NCBI GenBank assembly: GCA_009792885.1
Contig: WMCF01000025.1
Coordinates: 1,757,852-1,821,851, forward strand
From: Eremophila alpestris peregrina
Lineage: Eukaryota; Chordata; Aves; Passeriformes; Alaudidae
DNA length: 64,000 nucleotides
Reading direction: 5' to 3'
Below the pieces are notes generated by a model. The model searched no databases and was not told where the DNA came from. It worked only from the letters and a program-made list of their open reading frames with translations. Positions 23,305 through 37,662 of this stretch are shown here, one piece after another. Numbering within the stretch: position 1 is the stretch's first letter; every line of letters starts with the position of its first letter. Both the position numbers and the translations under genes were made by a program.

Positions 23305-24869
23305 CCAGCCAAACTCAAAGGATCTTCAGAATAACCACAGCAGCAAGGCAGCAGAATGGGGACTGAGAAAACGTGAAGTACACTATCTCCACCATTCAGG
23401 AAGATTTCTCTCACACTGTGATGAATTTAATAGGAAATGAAATCTACAAGATTTGATATTATTTCTTCCCTTTAAAATTACTGCTAGAGCAGACACCAAA
23501 GTTTCATAGAGGATCTCTTGCTAATTGAGTATAATGCAAATATTGCTACATATGTAGACCTCCTGACCTTAGCTGAGGTCCGATGGTGAGTTTCCTGCCA
23601 TTGCAACCCAGCCAACATCACTCATTCATGGGGCAGGGATTCCTCACTCACGTCGAAGAGGTGCCCAACGTTCCTCATACAAATCATATACTTGCTCATG
23701 TAGTTGCTTAAACCTGCCTGAGTAATTCAGCAACCATTTCCACTGCCCATCCACCTACACATTTTTAAAGCACATGTTTACTACAATACAGCTGTTTAAG
23801 ACCTATGTACCTTGAAATTTGCAGCAGTGGGTACACTGGTGCCAATTCTAGCTCTGGAGGATTTTTGAGATGAAGAAGCAGCTGTGCTTTTTGTTAACTG
23901 GCCAAATCCTCACTGCATATGATTTTTTGTTTGTTTGTTTTACCTGCTTTAAATTTTTTTTAAACAAAAACAATGATATTTTTGTCATGAACTCGGATTA
24001 GATATCCAATCTAACAGACTTTGAATTTTGCATTTTAGTCCCAAAAGACTGCATAATATTATTAGAACAATTTGTTAAAAGTAAGTGATCTTCAGTCTTT
24101 CAGTGTGCCCATATTAAATGGGAAGAGATAGTAACTTATATAAACATCTGCTTTAAGTTACCATTTTCAAATTATGATCTTATAAGACTGGATAAAGAAA
24201 CAGCCATTAACATAAACTGGTTGACTGCCATGAAGCCAAAGGAAAAAGATAATGAGATATCAAGCAGATAGCATGAATTAAAAGTGAAACAAACAACTGA
24301 CACATTAAAAAAAAAGAAAAAAAGTAATAAACCAGCCTCCAGTCTTCAGTATTTACTGCACATATAATGTCAGGTTGTTATTTTTACTGACATCTTTCTG
24401 AGCCTCTACACATTGCAGCACCCTCTATCAGAAACAACACTGTCAGAACAGAAACAGCTTCATTTTCAGCTCTGTCTCCACTGAAAGCTTATTTTTGGTT
24501 TTTTTTTCAACTCCAGCTTCATCTCTGAGGGGAACTATATCCAATGTATGACTGCTGAATCATAAATAATAGTATCACAGAAATAAATAATTCTAATAAT
24601 TAATTTAAAAGCAAAGCAACATGATGACTTATTTTTAAAGGTGAGTTACACATATAGTGCATGTTCACTGCACAGTTTACCTCTCCTGTACTTTTGAACT
24701 ACATGTGTATGGTGCTCATTCATTTTCTCCACACACCAGTTACTGGCATTATTGCCTAACAGAGAAGTAACTTTTCCCAAATTCCTTCAGTGGATTTTAT
24801 TCTACTGCCATCCTTAGAGGACCTGTCTGAACCTGGCCATTATGACTCCAATTTCATCTCCTTTGTCCT

Positions 24870-25020
24870 TTTGCAGTATTCAAGCCATGCAGCTGATAAT
24901 TAAAGCAGAATGAATCAAGATGGGGAGTTGCCATCACAACAAGTAATTAAGCACTAGCAATGAGAGAAACCCAAGGCACTGAACCAGGGGTAATAAAGGG
25001 TGTTTTTAACTTTATTACTT
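24870..25020. promoter_or_regulatory. Possible conserved non-coding block with homeodomain-type sites (speculative)
   Basis: Two exact TAATTA words, the core bound by many homeodomain proteins, occur 47 bases apart at 24897-24902 and 24944-24949. They sit in a balanced-composition stretch without simple repeats, in a region with no coding sequence. TAATTA is common by chance in AT-rich DNA, so this is a weak candidate only. Cross-species conservation would decide it. Confidence 0.15.
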
Positions 25021-26703
25021 CACTTTCCCATCCCCATCAACTTCTCACTGTAGTTCCTCTGTTCTAACCTCTGCCACTGAACTCTCACTTTTGGGCTCTT
25101 CATTTCCCTCTCAGCTCCATTTTTCCAACTTGCTGGAATGTCATTTTCTGAAACTGTTGGATGTGTGCCTGCCTCTCTTTTTCAGCAAAGTGCTGCTCCT
25201 CTTTAAAAAATCTCACTATCCTTCTCCCCACACATTGAGCTGTATACATATCAAATCCACTGGCTGACATCTGTTTTCCTGGTGGATTTTAGGACGTTAA
25301 TTATATTACTATGAAAAATCTTCAATGTGGTCATGGCTTGACAACATTGTGTGTATGTTACAGACTGTTATTCTGTTTCTGGTTTGAACCTGTGGTATAA
25401 TCTATATTCCATTTCCTCAGGATCAGACCTTCCAGAACATTGGACACTTGCTTCTGTCACAGTGAGGGGAAAATTTATCCTTTTAGATCTTAGATTTTTT
25501 CTCTTTTAAGGAAAAATCTATCTATGAAATGCCTTGATCTTTTATGCTACATAACAGATACTCATATACACACACAAACACCAGGAAGAAAACCTGTACT
25601 GTAAAGGTGAGCTCATGGAGTCCTCTGATGTGAATCCTTCCCTTTCTTCAAGGGGGAAGAGCTCCACATATTTCTGCAGCACCATTTTCCAAGAATGGAT
25701 TCATACAATCCATGATAAAAGGCAACATAGCAATGGAAAAATATATCCATTTGGTCCAGTGTTCTCAATCACATTTACATACATGTGCAACACTGATTTC
25801 TCTCAAGCACTCCTGCAGTATGAGTGCACCTCTCATTTGAAGCATTCATGCTCAGACCCCATTAAGCATTTGCCTGTATAATAAATTGCAAGGTATTACA
25901 TGCACACAAACAAAACTTAATTTTATCTAGGAAAGCACACATTTTTGAGCTGTACATCACAGTGTATCGACATTTTAGATGCTGCTCTATCCATGTCTGA
26001 TATAGGTCAGTGTGGCAAACTGTTCAGGCACCAAAAATATCATATGTTTTACCTTCCCTGGCATTTAATTTACTGTCACTTCATCATCCTAGTGTTAGTC
26101 TGGTGCTACAAGTTTGCCTTTGATGGTCTGTATCAATATGAATGAAAAATGCAAGTTAAAACCCCCAAACATATTTGATACCTTGAATTAAGTGATCAAA
26201 GTAAAACAGGCTGAGAGGAATTAATCTCTCTCCCACACAACTTCATAAAAATAGAACTATGAAGTATGAACACTGAAGTTTCAGAAATTTATCACTATGT
26301 TCAGACTAGTAGAGAACACATGGATATTTTTTTTCCCACGTTAATTTTTAAATCTTAACCATAAAAAGTTAATGTAAACAACAGCACATATTGTAAATAG
26401 GACTCAAAACCCTACCAGGAATATACGTATATATCTTGTCTAGATCACTTCAGAAAAATTACCTTGCAGCTTGAAAAATGACATCATTAAGCAGTCTCCT
26501 AAACTGGTTTTTAGAGATGGCAAACTAATAGCTATTTATATACTTTTTTTAATATTTAGAAATTTGTATTCCAACTTTAAGTTGCAGTTCCAACCTTTTC
26601 AGCTCAACTCTCTACAATTAAATACACTTTTCTACAAGGCATCTGTTTGATTGACACAAAAGGAGATGGACGCCACTTGCCTAGCTGCTTCTGATTGCAG
26701 TTC

Positions 26704-26829
26704 AAATCATAGCTGTCAAGTATTTAGTCCTCATATTCATTCGACCTGAGATCTTGAACAATTTTACTGAAATTTCTTGAGCTATGAAGCAAGACAAAAA
26801 AGACTCCTTTTCAGCCTGCATTAGCTAGA
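26704..26829 (+). repeat. 126-bp local direct repeat, copy 1
   Basis: This segment is repeated in the same orientation at 28236-28361, about 1.53 kb away. Aligned by eye without gaps, the copies differ at about 10 of 126 positions (roughly 92% identity). Five of the differences fall together around 26743-26751. The longest identical stretch covers 'tgaaatttcttgagctatga' and the following 'agcaagacaaaaaagactcc'. No poly-A tail, terminal inverted repeat or clear target-site duplication was seen. It codes for nothing recognisable and could be a local segmental duplication or two copies of an unrecognised repeat. Confidence 0.9.
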
Positions 26830-28235
26830 GACCCTTCCAGGAATCACTTCCATGGTGGGTGTCCCTGTGACAAAATGTTTCCAGAGCCTTATGCAACCTT
26901 AACTCAAATCCTTTTACATTTTCTTCACTGTTTCTCTAGCACTGGAGCAGCCTCACATACTTCAGGGTAAGCAAAACTCCTGCTTGGTCACACCACTGTT
27001 TCATAAGACCAAACAGATCTGTAGATGCACTCCCTAAATATTAAACAATTACTGTGAATAATAAAATTCAGTGAACAGCATAATATAAACCTCTACCCTT
27101 ACTTTAGTCTCATTTTCATGTGCTATTGACATGTTTGGACCCCTGTTTTAAACACTGCACATTGATTAAATAGCCAAAGAGAAAACAGTGCCATTAAGTA
27201 ATTTAGTACTGTTGACCACTACTACACCCAAACACTTATCTATCAATGTATGAGTACATGGGCCATACATCAATTACACCAGATTTTCTGAACTGTCTTC
27301 CCATAAGCCCAAATATCCTTTTTTACAGTAGAATAGCTTAGCACTTTATTTCAAGAAATAAAGTTCATTGAAATTACTTTTTTTTTGTTAAATAGCTCCT
27401 GATGTATATTATTTCTAAATAAAATGGTCATTTATAATAATTTAAACCTTGTTTTTGAAGTGTCATTTGGGAGAAATGGAAAGAAGCAAGTTTTCATTTC
27501 ACTGCTACCGGCAAAAATGCAAAATAAGACACAATAAATTGCACTTACACTAGCATAATCAAGATCAATATTTGTTATGTGGCAATAATGTAATAAGATT
27601 GGTCAAATTTAACTCACCTATCACATCAGATGTCCATGAGCCACAGTTCCACCTCAATCCAAAGAAAACTTGACCTGTTGAATATGAAGCAACATATTTT
27701 CACTAATGATAAAGTCTTTTCCCCTTTAGATCAGGCTAACAAACCATGGATTTCTGTGGGGAAGGATGAATAGCAGTTTAGCACCACAGACAACTTAGGA
27801 TCCCAAAACTTTCTTTTAACTTTCAATTCAAATATGAACAGATAACTTTGATTTCCAATCAGTGACCTATCCCATTTTAATATTTATATAGTGCTCACTG
27901 GGCTCCAGCATTTGGCTCTAAGAAGTATCTCAGAAAGATATACAAAAAAACCCTAGAGGTTACTGATTGCTAAAAATCAGTGTGCACCAATTCTTATGAT
28001 GCCCTTTGAATAAATCTGCAAAGACCAGAAAACAAGACATGTTTTTCTTCCTTTACTTCCACTTTTCATCTTTGCTCCATTCTAAGTATTTTTTTTCTCT
28101 CAGAGAATAGTCAAAAGAAGGGGATGGAAAAGGGAAATGGAAAGAGACAGGAAGGACTTTCAGGGAGATGCAGGGACTCTTTTCTGCCAATAGTACCACT
28201 AAATCCATTGCATTTTCATAAAATCAGCTCTCTAA
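26830..28235. other. Unique spacer between the two direct repeat copies
   Basis: About 1.4 kb of AT-rich sequence without a supported gene or recognised element. If the two 126-bp copies recombined, this spacer would be the segment deleted or duplicated. Confidence 0.65.
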
Positions 28236-28361
28236 AAATCATAGCTGTCAAATATTTAGTCTTCATATTCATTCAACAATTGATCTTGAACAATTTTGCT
28301 GAAATTTCTTGAGCTATGAAGCAAGACAAAAAAGACTCCTTATCAGCCTGCGTTAGCTAGA
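28236..28361 (+). repeat. 126-bp local direct repeat, copy 2
   Basis: This is the partner of 26704-26829, in the same orientation, about 92% identical and ungapped. Homology begins abruptly at 'aaatcatagctgtca' and ends at 'ttagctaga', and the flanks on both sides are unrelated to those of copy 1. The abrupt ends argue for a discrete duplication or insertion and not for gradually fading similarity. The chance frame 28124-28312 overlaps it and is not considered a gene. Confidence 0.9.
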
Positions 28362-31300
28362 AAGCAAGCAGAAATTAGAGGTGTCCACTCATAAGCGTAT
28401 ATAGAACATACACTTATTTATAATGTTAATATTCTTGAAAAGAAAACAGTTTCAACCCTCCACTAGCATGACTAATATAATGTGAATGTGAGCTTGAGAT
28501 GATACAACACATAATCTCCACCTTTTGGTGCAAGAACTGTAAGGGTGCTGTATTAACTTCCTCTCAAGTGAAGCATGAAACATGAATCCACCACTGCTGA
28601 CTTATATTGTTTCACTGACTCCACTTAAGCAGCACAAGCAATCTTGTTTCACAGCAAGCTAAAAAAAGATACACAAGTCAGGATCATTTAACCTATGACA
28701 CTTGATACAGGTTTTTTAATGTAATATCTATTAACTTTGGCCTTCCTGTTTTCCTGCTGGTCATACTGATGCAGGAAACTCGACTGCATCAGAATGGGAT
28801 CAGTAAGCAAAGGCTCAATCCCATTTCTACTCAATTGAGTGGCAGAACTTCTATTAACTCGATAGGGAGTTATAGCAGTGCCTGAATGGCAAAAGATATC
28901 CTCCAGGACCCCTTTTCTTGCCTTGGGCTTGAATGATATCCATCAACATTTTAGGATATAGGAGGCAGAAAAAAAATTTAAAATGTAGTTGTTTGGGCGA
29001 GTTGAGACGGAATTATTGCCATGGTTTGTTTGTTTGTTTTGTGGTGAGCCATGTTTGCACGTAGCTAAGTGCAAACAGGAAAGGAAAATCTAATACTGTT
29101 ACGTGCTGCAAGGTTCAAACCAGCAGTATGGCTTTATAATGCATCAGGAAATTTCCTCAGGACTAATTCTGTCACAGTATACTTGCATGTTATGAAGAGG
29201 AAGGAGATGCAGACCATCAACTTTCTGCTGTTGACTGCAAGCAAATTGCTTTGTCACACACTTACACCTTCATGCAAGAGAAGAGTCACACATTCCTTTG
29301 TGCTGATTTGCAGCACTTGTTTGCTATTAGAACAGTTTTCCTAGGGAACATTTCAATAATTAAAAGAGATTGAGCTTTAAGCCAACTGGGCAACACTCTG
29401 CAGTTCAGATTAAATGTACCCACTGCTTTCAAATGAACAACTCAAAGCTGATCCTCCACCCCCACCCATGTGAATTATACTTCACTTTGCTTTAAATTTC
29501 CTGTGCCTTGAATATCTTTGAAGCAGTATTTGCATTAGGTCCTTGGAAGCAGTCAACTATTGAAACTATTGGGAATAGGAAGTGAAACCAGCTCCTTTAG
29601 CCCCCTGCTGATCTCAGGAGGGTCTCTCTCTACATTTCCCTGAAGGTGCACAAGTCCTGTGGGGTCTATTGGGTGGTCCAGGCCTTTGAGCAGGCACAGG
29701 AAGAGCCATGACAGAGAAGGGCTTTCACAGCCTCTTTCTATAGGATCTGAAAACATTTTAAAGGTGAGTGGCAGGATGGCCACTGGCATATCTATCTCAA
29801 CTTTATAATATATTTGCTAAAGTCTGAAGGAAAAAAAAATATTTTTTTTAAAACCAGCACAGCTTTAAGATCCATAATTTCTTTAAGAATATTACTCTTT
29901 ATGTTTTAAATCTATAGTGTCTTTATTTGCATTTTTGTTTAGAGGAAGGTTTAAGAATCAAAATCACTGTAATGGAAATATGCTAGTAGCATATTCAGTC
30001 ATTGATATATAGGTTTATCTAGATTTTAAAAATTAGCTTGAAAATTCATCAGGTTTAATACATAACACATTTCTTCTTTCAATTTCAAACGTATTTCCTC
30101 ATATACTGAAAGAAAGAACTGAAAGCATTTTTTTTTTACATTAAGATGGAGTTCATGACTCAATCTTCTCTTTGCTTCTTTCTTTCAAAAGACCATAACC
30201 TTTCAGTGCACAACACACAGTTATGCAATACTAATGATGGAAAAGATCTGTGAGTGAATCCTATTAGTTGTGCCCTGAGCTGTTTGCAATATGGCTGTTT
30301 ACAACAGGGAATATTTTATCTTTGAACTAACTTGTCAGAGTAGGAAATGTACCATATGAAAGCTGATACAAATACAATTGGAAAAATGTGCGAGTTGCAC
30401 AAACCAATATCCAATTTCTTAAAAGAGTTAGAGTTTCAAAAAAGTGTAATTTTCTCAGTGAGCAATCTACTTGGCATGGAGTGTAATTCTGTTTTCGTCT
30501 TAAGGTTGTTTTACATTCACCGTACATATGTTGTTTTGTATTGTTTAATTCTTCCTCAAGTAACAATTTAAAGACCCTCAGCTCTAAGTTATTACTCCCT
30601 AAGGTATGAAGCAAGATATTAATTTATTGTTTCAAGTACAGGAAACAACAGCAGCTCAGGTACCACAGTGCCTCTAAAGACAAAGGCTTGTTTAGCTACA
30701 GCTCCTTCCCTGTGCAGAGCTTCCCAATGAGCCACACATGATGGGATAAGCAGAGCAAAACTACATGTCCCCAAGAATAACCTCCTCACCTTCACGGGAA
30801 GGACACACAGACAGCAAAAGTCAGGCAAGACAAAGACAATGTGGGATCCCTGTGGTGGAGACTGCTGTGTCTGTGGCTTCCAAGGAACCAGGCACTTCGG
30901 GGAGATGTTGCTAACACAAATTTTAAAAGAAATCCCATGAGGCTGCTTCTCTTTCCTGCCATCCTTAGGGTGATAAAACCCCATGATACAGCAATTCCTG
31001 TTTCATAGCTGTAGTACATCAGGAAAGCGAAAACACATGTGAAAAAATGAGCTCTTGATCTGGGGTCTACATTCAATATTTCATAAATCGTAGAAGCCTG
31101 CACACTATACTATACTGATTAATCAAGATAAATTTTCACATTGCACTGTTTCTAGCCATGAAATTCTGTAAAGCAGTAGATAAGGATTGCTTCTTTCATC
31201 CAGAGCACCAGGAGACCACTGGTGATTTATCTGAGAGGACCTTAGCTAAAAACAAAAAAGGCAGTGTAGATTAACATAACTCAGTATTTTCTTTTAAAAA

Positions 31301-34300
31301 GAGTTTAATGGAACTGAGAAATTAAAAGTTTGGGGATGTGAGTTATGTTTCACTTGTGCACTCACAAGATACAGAATTAACATGAGCAGAGTCATGTTTT
31401 TCCAAGACTGTTTCCATTATTTATGGACTTCTGAAAAAACCATGGAAAACCAAAGCCAAAATACAACCCACAAACCAAGTCAACTACCCAAACTTAAGAG
31501 TTTACCTAGTTAGATTGAGTAGATTTGCATAAAGGACAGGAAAAAAAGGCAAAAACCTTTCCATCAAACCCTTGTCGTAATGTTGTGAGATCATTTTACA
31601 ATGGAGCCAGTAAAGAAGATTGCTCCATGTTCCTAAGAAAATACACACTTTTTTTTCCCCCCCAGATAAAAAACAAACAAAAGTAGTCTTACCAAGAAAC
31701 ATTGAATTTCATGACTGGCATTTTGGAATGCTTTATCTCTAAACTTTAAAAATGGTGCTACAAGAATGTGCAAGTTAACACATTTAGATAAATGATCAAA
31801 CAAGACAGAAGTGGGGGAAGGAAAAGAGCTCTGAAACACAGCTCTACATCACAGTTACCAAAGGCTAAAACTAAGATACAGTTGCTAAAGACAACAACAG
31901 CACAATGCTTATATGCATTCAAAACATCTATTTACAATAACTGATACTTCAATAATTAACATTTTCCAGTATCAAAAGTGAATTGAAGTAAACTACAATT
32001 ATTGTGCAGACAAATTTGTGACCCAGCAAAGTGAAAGCCAGTGATGCAAAATGCAGTAACTTACTAAAAGGCTGACAGCCACAAGCTGCTGAGGTCAGGT
32101 ACTGCATTCTGGAAAGAGTGATGCAGCACCTGTATCATGGCAGAGCATTTGTGCAATCAGAGGCACGACAAAACTCACAGGAGCCTGGCATCTGTCAGGC
32201 TCCCAGGGATCACTTAATGAAGGAACGTGAAGGAAACACACTGCATGTCAGGGACAGCATGAAAAGGAAGGATTTAAAAATTCATGTGTGAAATGATAAC
32301 AAATGCAAAAGTGTCTTGAGTGGGCCAGATACCTGCTAGTGCCAAGCTGTGCTCTCACAGGGCTGTACTCAGAGAGGAGGTCTGGCAGGCTGTCCTTTCA
32401 AGAACATGTCTTATTTTTTTATATGGTTCTTTAACAACTCTGTTTGAAAATCAGATAGAGGTCTAGATACTAAAAAACCTGAGAAAAATACTTAAGCACC
32501 TAAATTGCAGTTTATATATATAAATATTTAAATACAACTTTATGGTACAAACTTCTGCCAACTATTAAAAGGTTGAATCAGACAGGACCAACATATGTAG
32601 CCCTCCTCATGGTAGGATGTTTTTAGTTCTGTGGCTTTTCTTCTTTATTTATAAAATCCTTATACTTTTATTTTTTAAAATGAAGACTTATTTTATATAA
32701 GGTATGAAAACCATATTCTCTGGGAGAGGAGCAACAAAATCTTTTTGCTTCCTAATTTTCTTCCCCATAAACTCATTCATCATTTCAGAACTACAAAATA
32801 TTAAAGGGCTAAAGTAAGACCAAAATATGGATGACTTTAAGAGATCTTTGTTACCTTTCTAAATACTTTACCATATGTAGTGTCCCTGCTTGTCAGATTT
32901 CAAAATCTAAGATCTCAGCTGTGTGTATGTGTAGGCACTTTAGCCTTCCAAACCAGACATGTAAATAAACTCTCAGAAACAATGTCTCAAATAAAGGCAA
33001 AGGGCTTGAGATTGTCATATCTGCTGAAAAACCTCATTCACAAGCACTGAGTAAATCCATTCTAGACGTTGACAGCTTTAGATCTATGTATTACATTTTG
33101 GGGAATAAATGCCACCACACAGTTAGCCTTTATAGAGCAAAGCTTTGGTTTTTCTATATAAATCTGCGTTTAATGAGCCTTGAAAGAGATGATTGCTAAA
33201 TAACAGCCTTCTGCATTCAAGCTCAACTGCCTCCAATTATATTGTTTATAATTATATAATTGTACAATATAATGTGTGTCCAACAATCCCTGAGTTTTAT
33301 TACTGCACAACACTATGACACCAGCGTAAATCACCTTTTCACTTTCACAGTCAGCCTCTTTCACTTTGCTTAGTCAGCCAACACAAATGCACAGAGAACT
33401 GCACTTTTGACTGCTGAATGCATCAAACCAGCTTACCGGCCTCAGCAGAAATCAGAAAGTAATAGAAGTGGTCAGCTCACAAAGATGAAAGGGGAAAGAA
33501 AGGTACTCTCTATACAAGAAAGCAAGGAAGAAAACAAAGGGGAAAAAGAAATTAGTTCAAAACTACATCTCTTGTTTATGAATTCTGCTTCTTAGGGTGT
33601 TTCTTGTTGGAAGATGCTTCCAAATATTGTGCCTATCCAAAATAGTCATGAGAGCAAGTGCAAAGCAGTTAACATTAGCATGTAATGTTCTTTGTATTAT
33701 TCTTACTCCTATATGGATACTGCTGCATCATCCACGTGCCACTAAAATTAGCAAAAAATCTTATTAGCAAACACACCATTATGCTGTTAAACACCTACAC
33801 AAACCTCTCATTTTTCTCTACCTTCAAAGAACAAAATTTCTGCTCTTTCTTCCATCATTTGAAAACTAACCCAACTTCCAATCAGCCATTAGTACCTAGT
33901 ATTCAGCATGTAATTATAACTCCTGCCACAGGACTTTAAGCCCCAGTCATTCATAAAACTCCATTTTGACTTAATAGGGATGCCATTTCTTTGTTTTGAG
34001 ACGCTTTGTTGCACACACCTTTCAAAGTAATAAAATTCTTGGTTTTAAAGTGTTGCTCAAAGCCCTCTGCCTCCTTCCCCTCTCTAAGCACACTCCACAT
34101 AGGAATTTCTTCTTTTCTCTTTAGTCCATAAGTTCTTACATCCACACCACTTGGCCTTTTAATCAGTGAAGCTCCAATACTGCAACCCCCTGTCAGAAGG
34201 GCTCCCATCAGCTGCCTGCTACACTCACCCTCTCTTCTCTTTGCTCTTGGCTGCCTGTAAAGCACCAACTTTGAATTGTTCTGTGCTGACTTTTAGAGCT

Positions 34301-37300
34301 TGCAGCTTAATTTTACTCTGAATTAATACACTGAATTGTAACAATCTGAAACACGGATCTTTTTAACATTTGAGTAATTCTGTGGCTAGTACTTGAGCCC
34401 TTAAAAGGGGACTTCAGGTGTAGGGCTTCACATCTTCTACACTACTGCTGTCTGTCCTCCTCCCTCATCAGCATTTCCACATCTTTAAAATTAATGCACT
34501 TGCAGGCAAGTGCAAGTGCACCTGTACAGCAAGATGCCTCTCCCTGTGCTTGATGATTCAAATCACTGTCTTTTGAAATCCACTGTTAAGTCTTATTCTA
34601 ACAACTCAGACAATTTACTAAATGGGGGGAAGCTGGTTTAAAACTAGGATTAATTTTTTCTGCATTATCAGTAAAATTAATGCAAACCCCTTTTCATGTC
34701 CATTAACTTCAATATTGCTCATTGGTTCCTAAACAGTCCCTTAACTAGAGTCAATGACTATAGAAAAACAAGGGATCTGAACTTCAGTTTAGATGCTTTT
34801 GAGAACTGTAGACTAAATTAAAAATCCACATGGAATTATAAATATGTAGTTATATTAAAATAATAACTGCATCACTTTTTGATCTTGAGGGAATGTTTCC
34901 ATATTTTTTATCAAACAACCCACTGTTACAGGCCATTTCTTATAAAGATTCCTCAAACTGATTTTAACACAAATGTTTGTATTGTGTTGAATAGAAAAAT
35001 ATCAGGCAGTGGAAAATACCACTGTCTCATAGTTTTGTAAAACTGATTGTCACAGCAAGAAATCCCACATAAGTGAGAGACACACTAATATTAACTTGAA
35101 TATAGATTTAGCAAATAATTTCCTATACTCAAGCAAACTTGTTGAACAGAATCCAAGCAGAAGCCAAGTAAAGGAAACACCCAAGCACCTCCCTTTGCAG
35201 AAGGGAGAAGGTGCAGTGAAGAGAATGTCCCCCAACCACTGGTCCTCTTGGCCCCTAAACCATCTGGGGCTGATGATGAGGCCACAGGAAAAAACAATAT
35301 CCTTTCAGCAGAGGATATTGCACCACTTTTGTTCCCAGCACAGAGACCTCCACAGCTTCCAGATCTCCAAAACTACTCAACATGTTGACCTAATTTCCAA
35401 CTAGTGTGCTGCCCTAACTGAAATAACTGGCAGGGTTTCTCACTGTGTCCTCCCTTGGTGCTCATTGTTCCTAGCTGAGGATCTGCACCTTGCCTTGAAG
35501 ACTGGCGCTCTTTACAGCAATAGCAATGATAATGCTGATAGAAGAGACATTTTCTACTAAAACCTCAGAATGTAAATATACCTTAAATTGATGAAGCCAT
35601 TAAATAAAATAAGATATTTCTAAAATTCAGGGTACTTTCATTTACCATCTTGTTCCCAAGTCTCTGGGATTTACTCTTCTACATTTGCAAGCTTTCCTCT
35701 GCAAAAATAATGGCTGCATGTTTTGGTTTCTTCAAGCAAGTAGCAAGGTTTCAAGCATTATCCTCACCCTTTTTTGATTTTGCTGCAGGGGAAGGAAGGG
35801 TGAGTCTTGTATGATCTGCAATAAGGACAAAGGACCGTTCTGGATGTGGAACCTTGAGGACATTACGTGGGAGCAGCTCCTTAAGACCCCACTGCCCATA
35901 AACAGTGCCTGGTACATGAAACAATGATCCCCCCTGTGTCTCAGTATTTTAAATAAGCAGGCATCTGAACTCTTTTCACCTGGCTTGTTTTCAAGCAGAA
36001 AATTAGGTCCCAGCAAAAGGGAGAGAAAGCACTTGGTAGGAGATGGAAAGGTAGGGCAGGGGCAAATTTAAAACTGGCAGGGGAGGCAGAACAAAACCGG
36101 TAAAAAATTGTTACCAGCTGAGGGAAATATAGATGCGAGAAAAAACCCAAACCAAAGCAGTTTATATTTTAAATTTTTGATTGGTTTTCTTTCACACATA
36201 TAAACATTACCTTTAAAAGGCTTCAGTAGATCTATCTGCACTTACTTCTGCACATTCAAAACTGTCATAGTGATTTGGGTTTTGTCCATGTTGTTTAAAG
36301 GTTGTTTTTCTTGACTGCTAGACATGGACTCCTTGGACTCCAGAAATTACTGAATTGATGTTGTTTTGCATTTTCAGAATATTCATGTGATACAAGACAT
36401 TGTCTGCTGTGGAAGAACTGCTTCAGAAGATACATTTGCCTTTTTTATTTTTAATGTTAATTTTGTTAACAACCTATCTGTGGAGAAGTGGCATCATTTA
36501 CTGAAGTCATGGCTTAAAAAGAAATAAAAAGTGTTTGTAAGCAAGAATGTTTAAATTAGAGTGTACACTTCAAATGTAAAGAAAATTGAGGAGGTAAAAC
36601 CAGAAGTAGACAAGTACATCAAATTTAAGAGAAAAGAATGTGTCTTCTTGTCCTAACCATTGATGAAGGCCATTTTCCACCATTCAGAGGTATAAATTGA
36701 CAGCAGATAAGAAAGCAGCTGTAAAGAATATGCATTAGAGATTAGAATTTTTGCAGAGAAATAGAAATCCCACTACTCTGTAGATGATAGACACAGCAAA
36801 CACTTCAAATAGATCTCAGCTTACTACACATACATTTGTGACCTGTTGCTTCCACAGGCACTGCTACTGGATGCAGCAATTTTCTGGTTGGCTTTTCCAG
36901 TTACCTCAGGAAAAAATCTGCCTTTTCAACCTACAAAAGTCCAGGAAAATGTATGTTTAGCATGCCAAACTGTACTTAAAGCCCTGAATTTGCAAAAGCT
37001 TAAAAGAAGCCTGAGCGATAAAAGCCTTCTATAATTTAATTTTTTTCCTAGGATATGGGGGATAAAATGCACAACTGAAAGACTTCACACAGTTATGTAC
37101 CCAGCAACTGTATTGCTGACAAAGAGCTGTTGGTTACTCTGACTTCCATCTCAAACAATCTTTGAAAACGTGCTCAACTATTACCAAACTTTATATACAT
37201 TCGCTTCCTTCACACAGTTGAAGTATTACAAGAGGGTAAAATAGTCTTGCTTCAACAGCTTTATTATAACATCTATCTCCATTTAGGAAACAAAAAATTA

Positions 37301-37628
37301 TGTTTCTGCATGTGACTTTAAGTTTCTTACTTCTCCTTTCCTTGAACAGTCTTATACCAAAAATTTGCACAATAGGTTGTTTTAATTTATTCAGTTTTAC
37401 ACAAAAATATTTCAAACACATTTTGCCAGCTCTAATGTTCAGGTAATCAAGAACAACTGAAGGGAAAATGTGTTATGTTTTCTTCCCCTAGTTGGTGGAT
37501 ATAACAATGAAGGAAACAGAAAGTAGAAGTTTTTATTTATGGGTTCATCAAACATGGTATGCTCTAATCTGATTTAGAAGGGAGCCTGTAGATGCTACAA
37601 TGTATTTGAAAGCATAATGGCATAGGTT

Positions 37629-37662
37629 AAAAAAAAAGAAAAAAAGAAAAAAAAAAGAAAAT
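37629..37662. repeat. A-rich (AAAAAG)-type low-complexity tract
   Basis: A-runs interrupted by single guanines on the plus strand. It is low-complexity sequence. The minus-strand frame at 37627-37866 ends in a poly-Phe/Ser artefact because of it. Confidence 0.8.

Larger units (their letters stand above)
18365..26703. other. Unique non-coding DNA, no gene seen
   Basis: This stretch holds only short chance frames. It contains poly-A runs at 20542-20559 and 21096-21112, a purine-rich stretch near 21675-21730, a GTTT tract near 23929-23940, a 4-base N gap and a TAATTA-containing block near 24870-25020. No exon, RNA gene or interspersed element was recognised. Confidence 0.65.
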
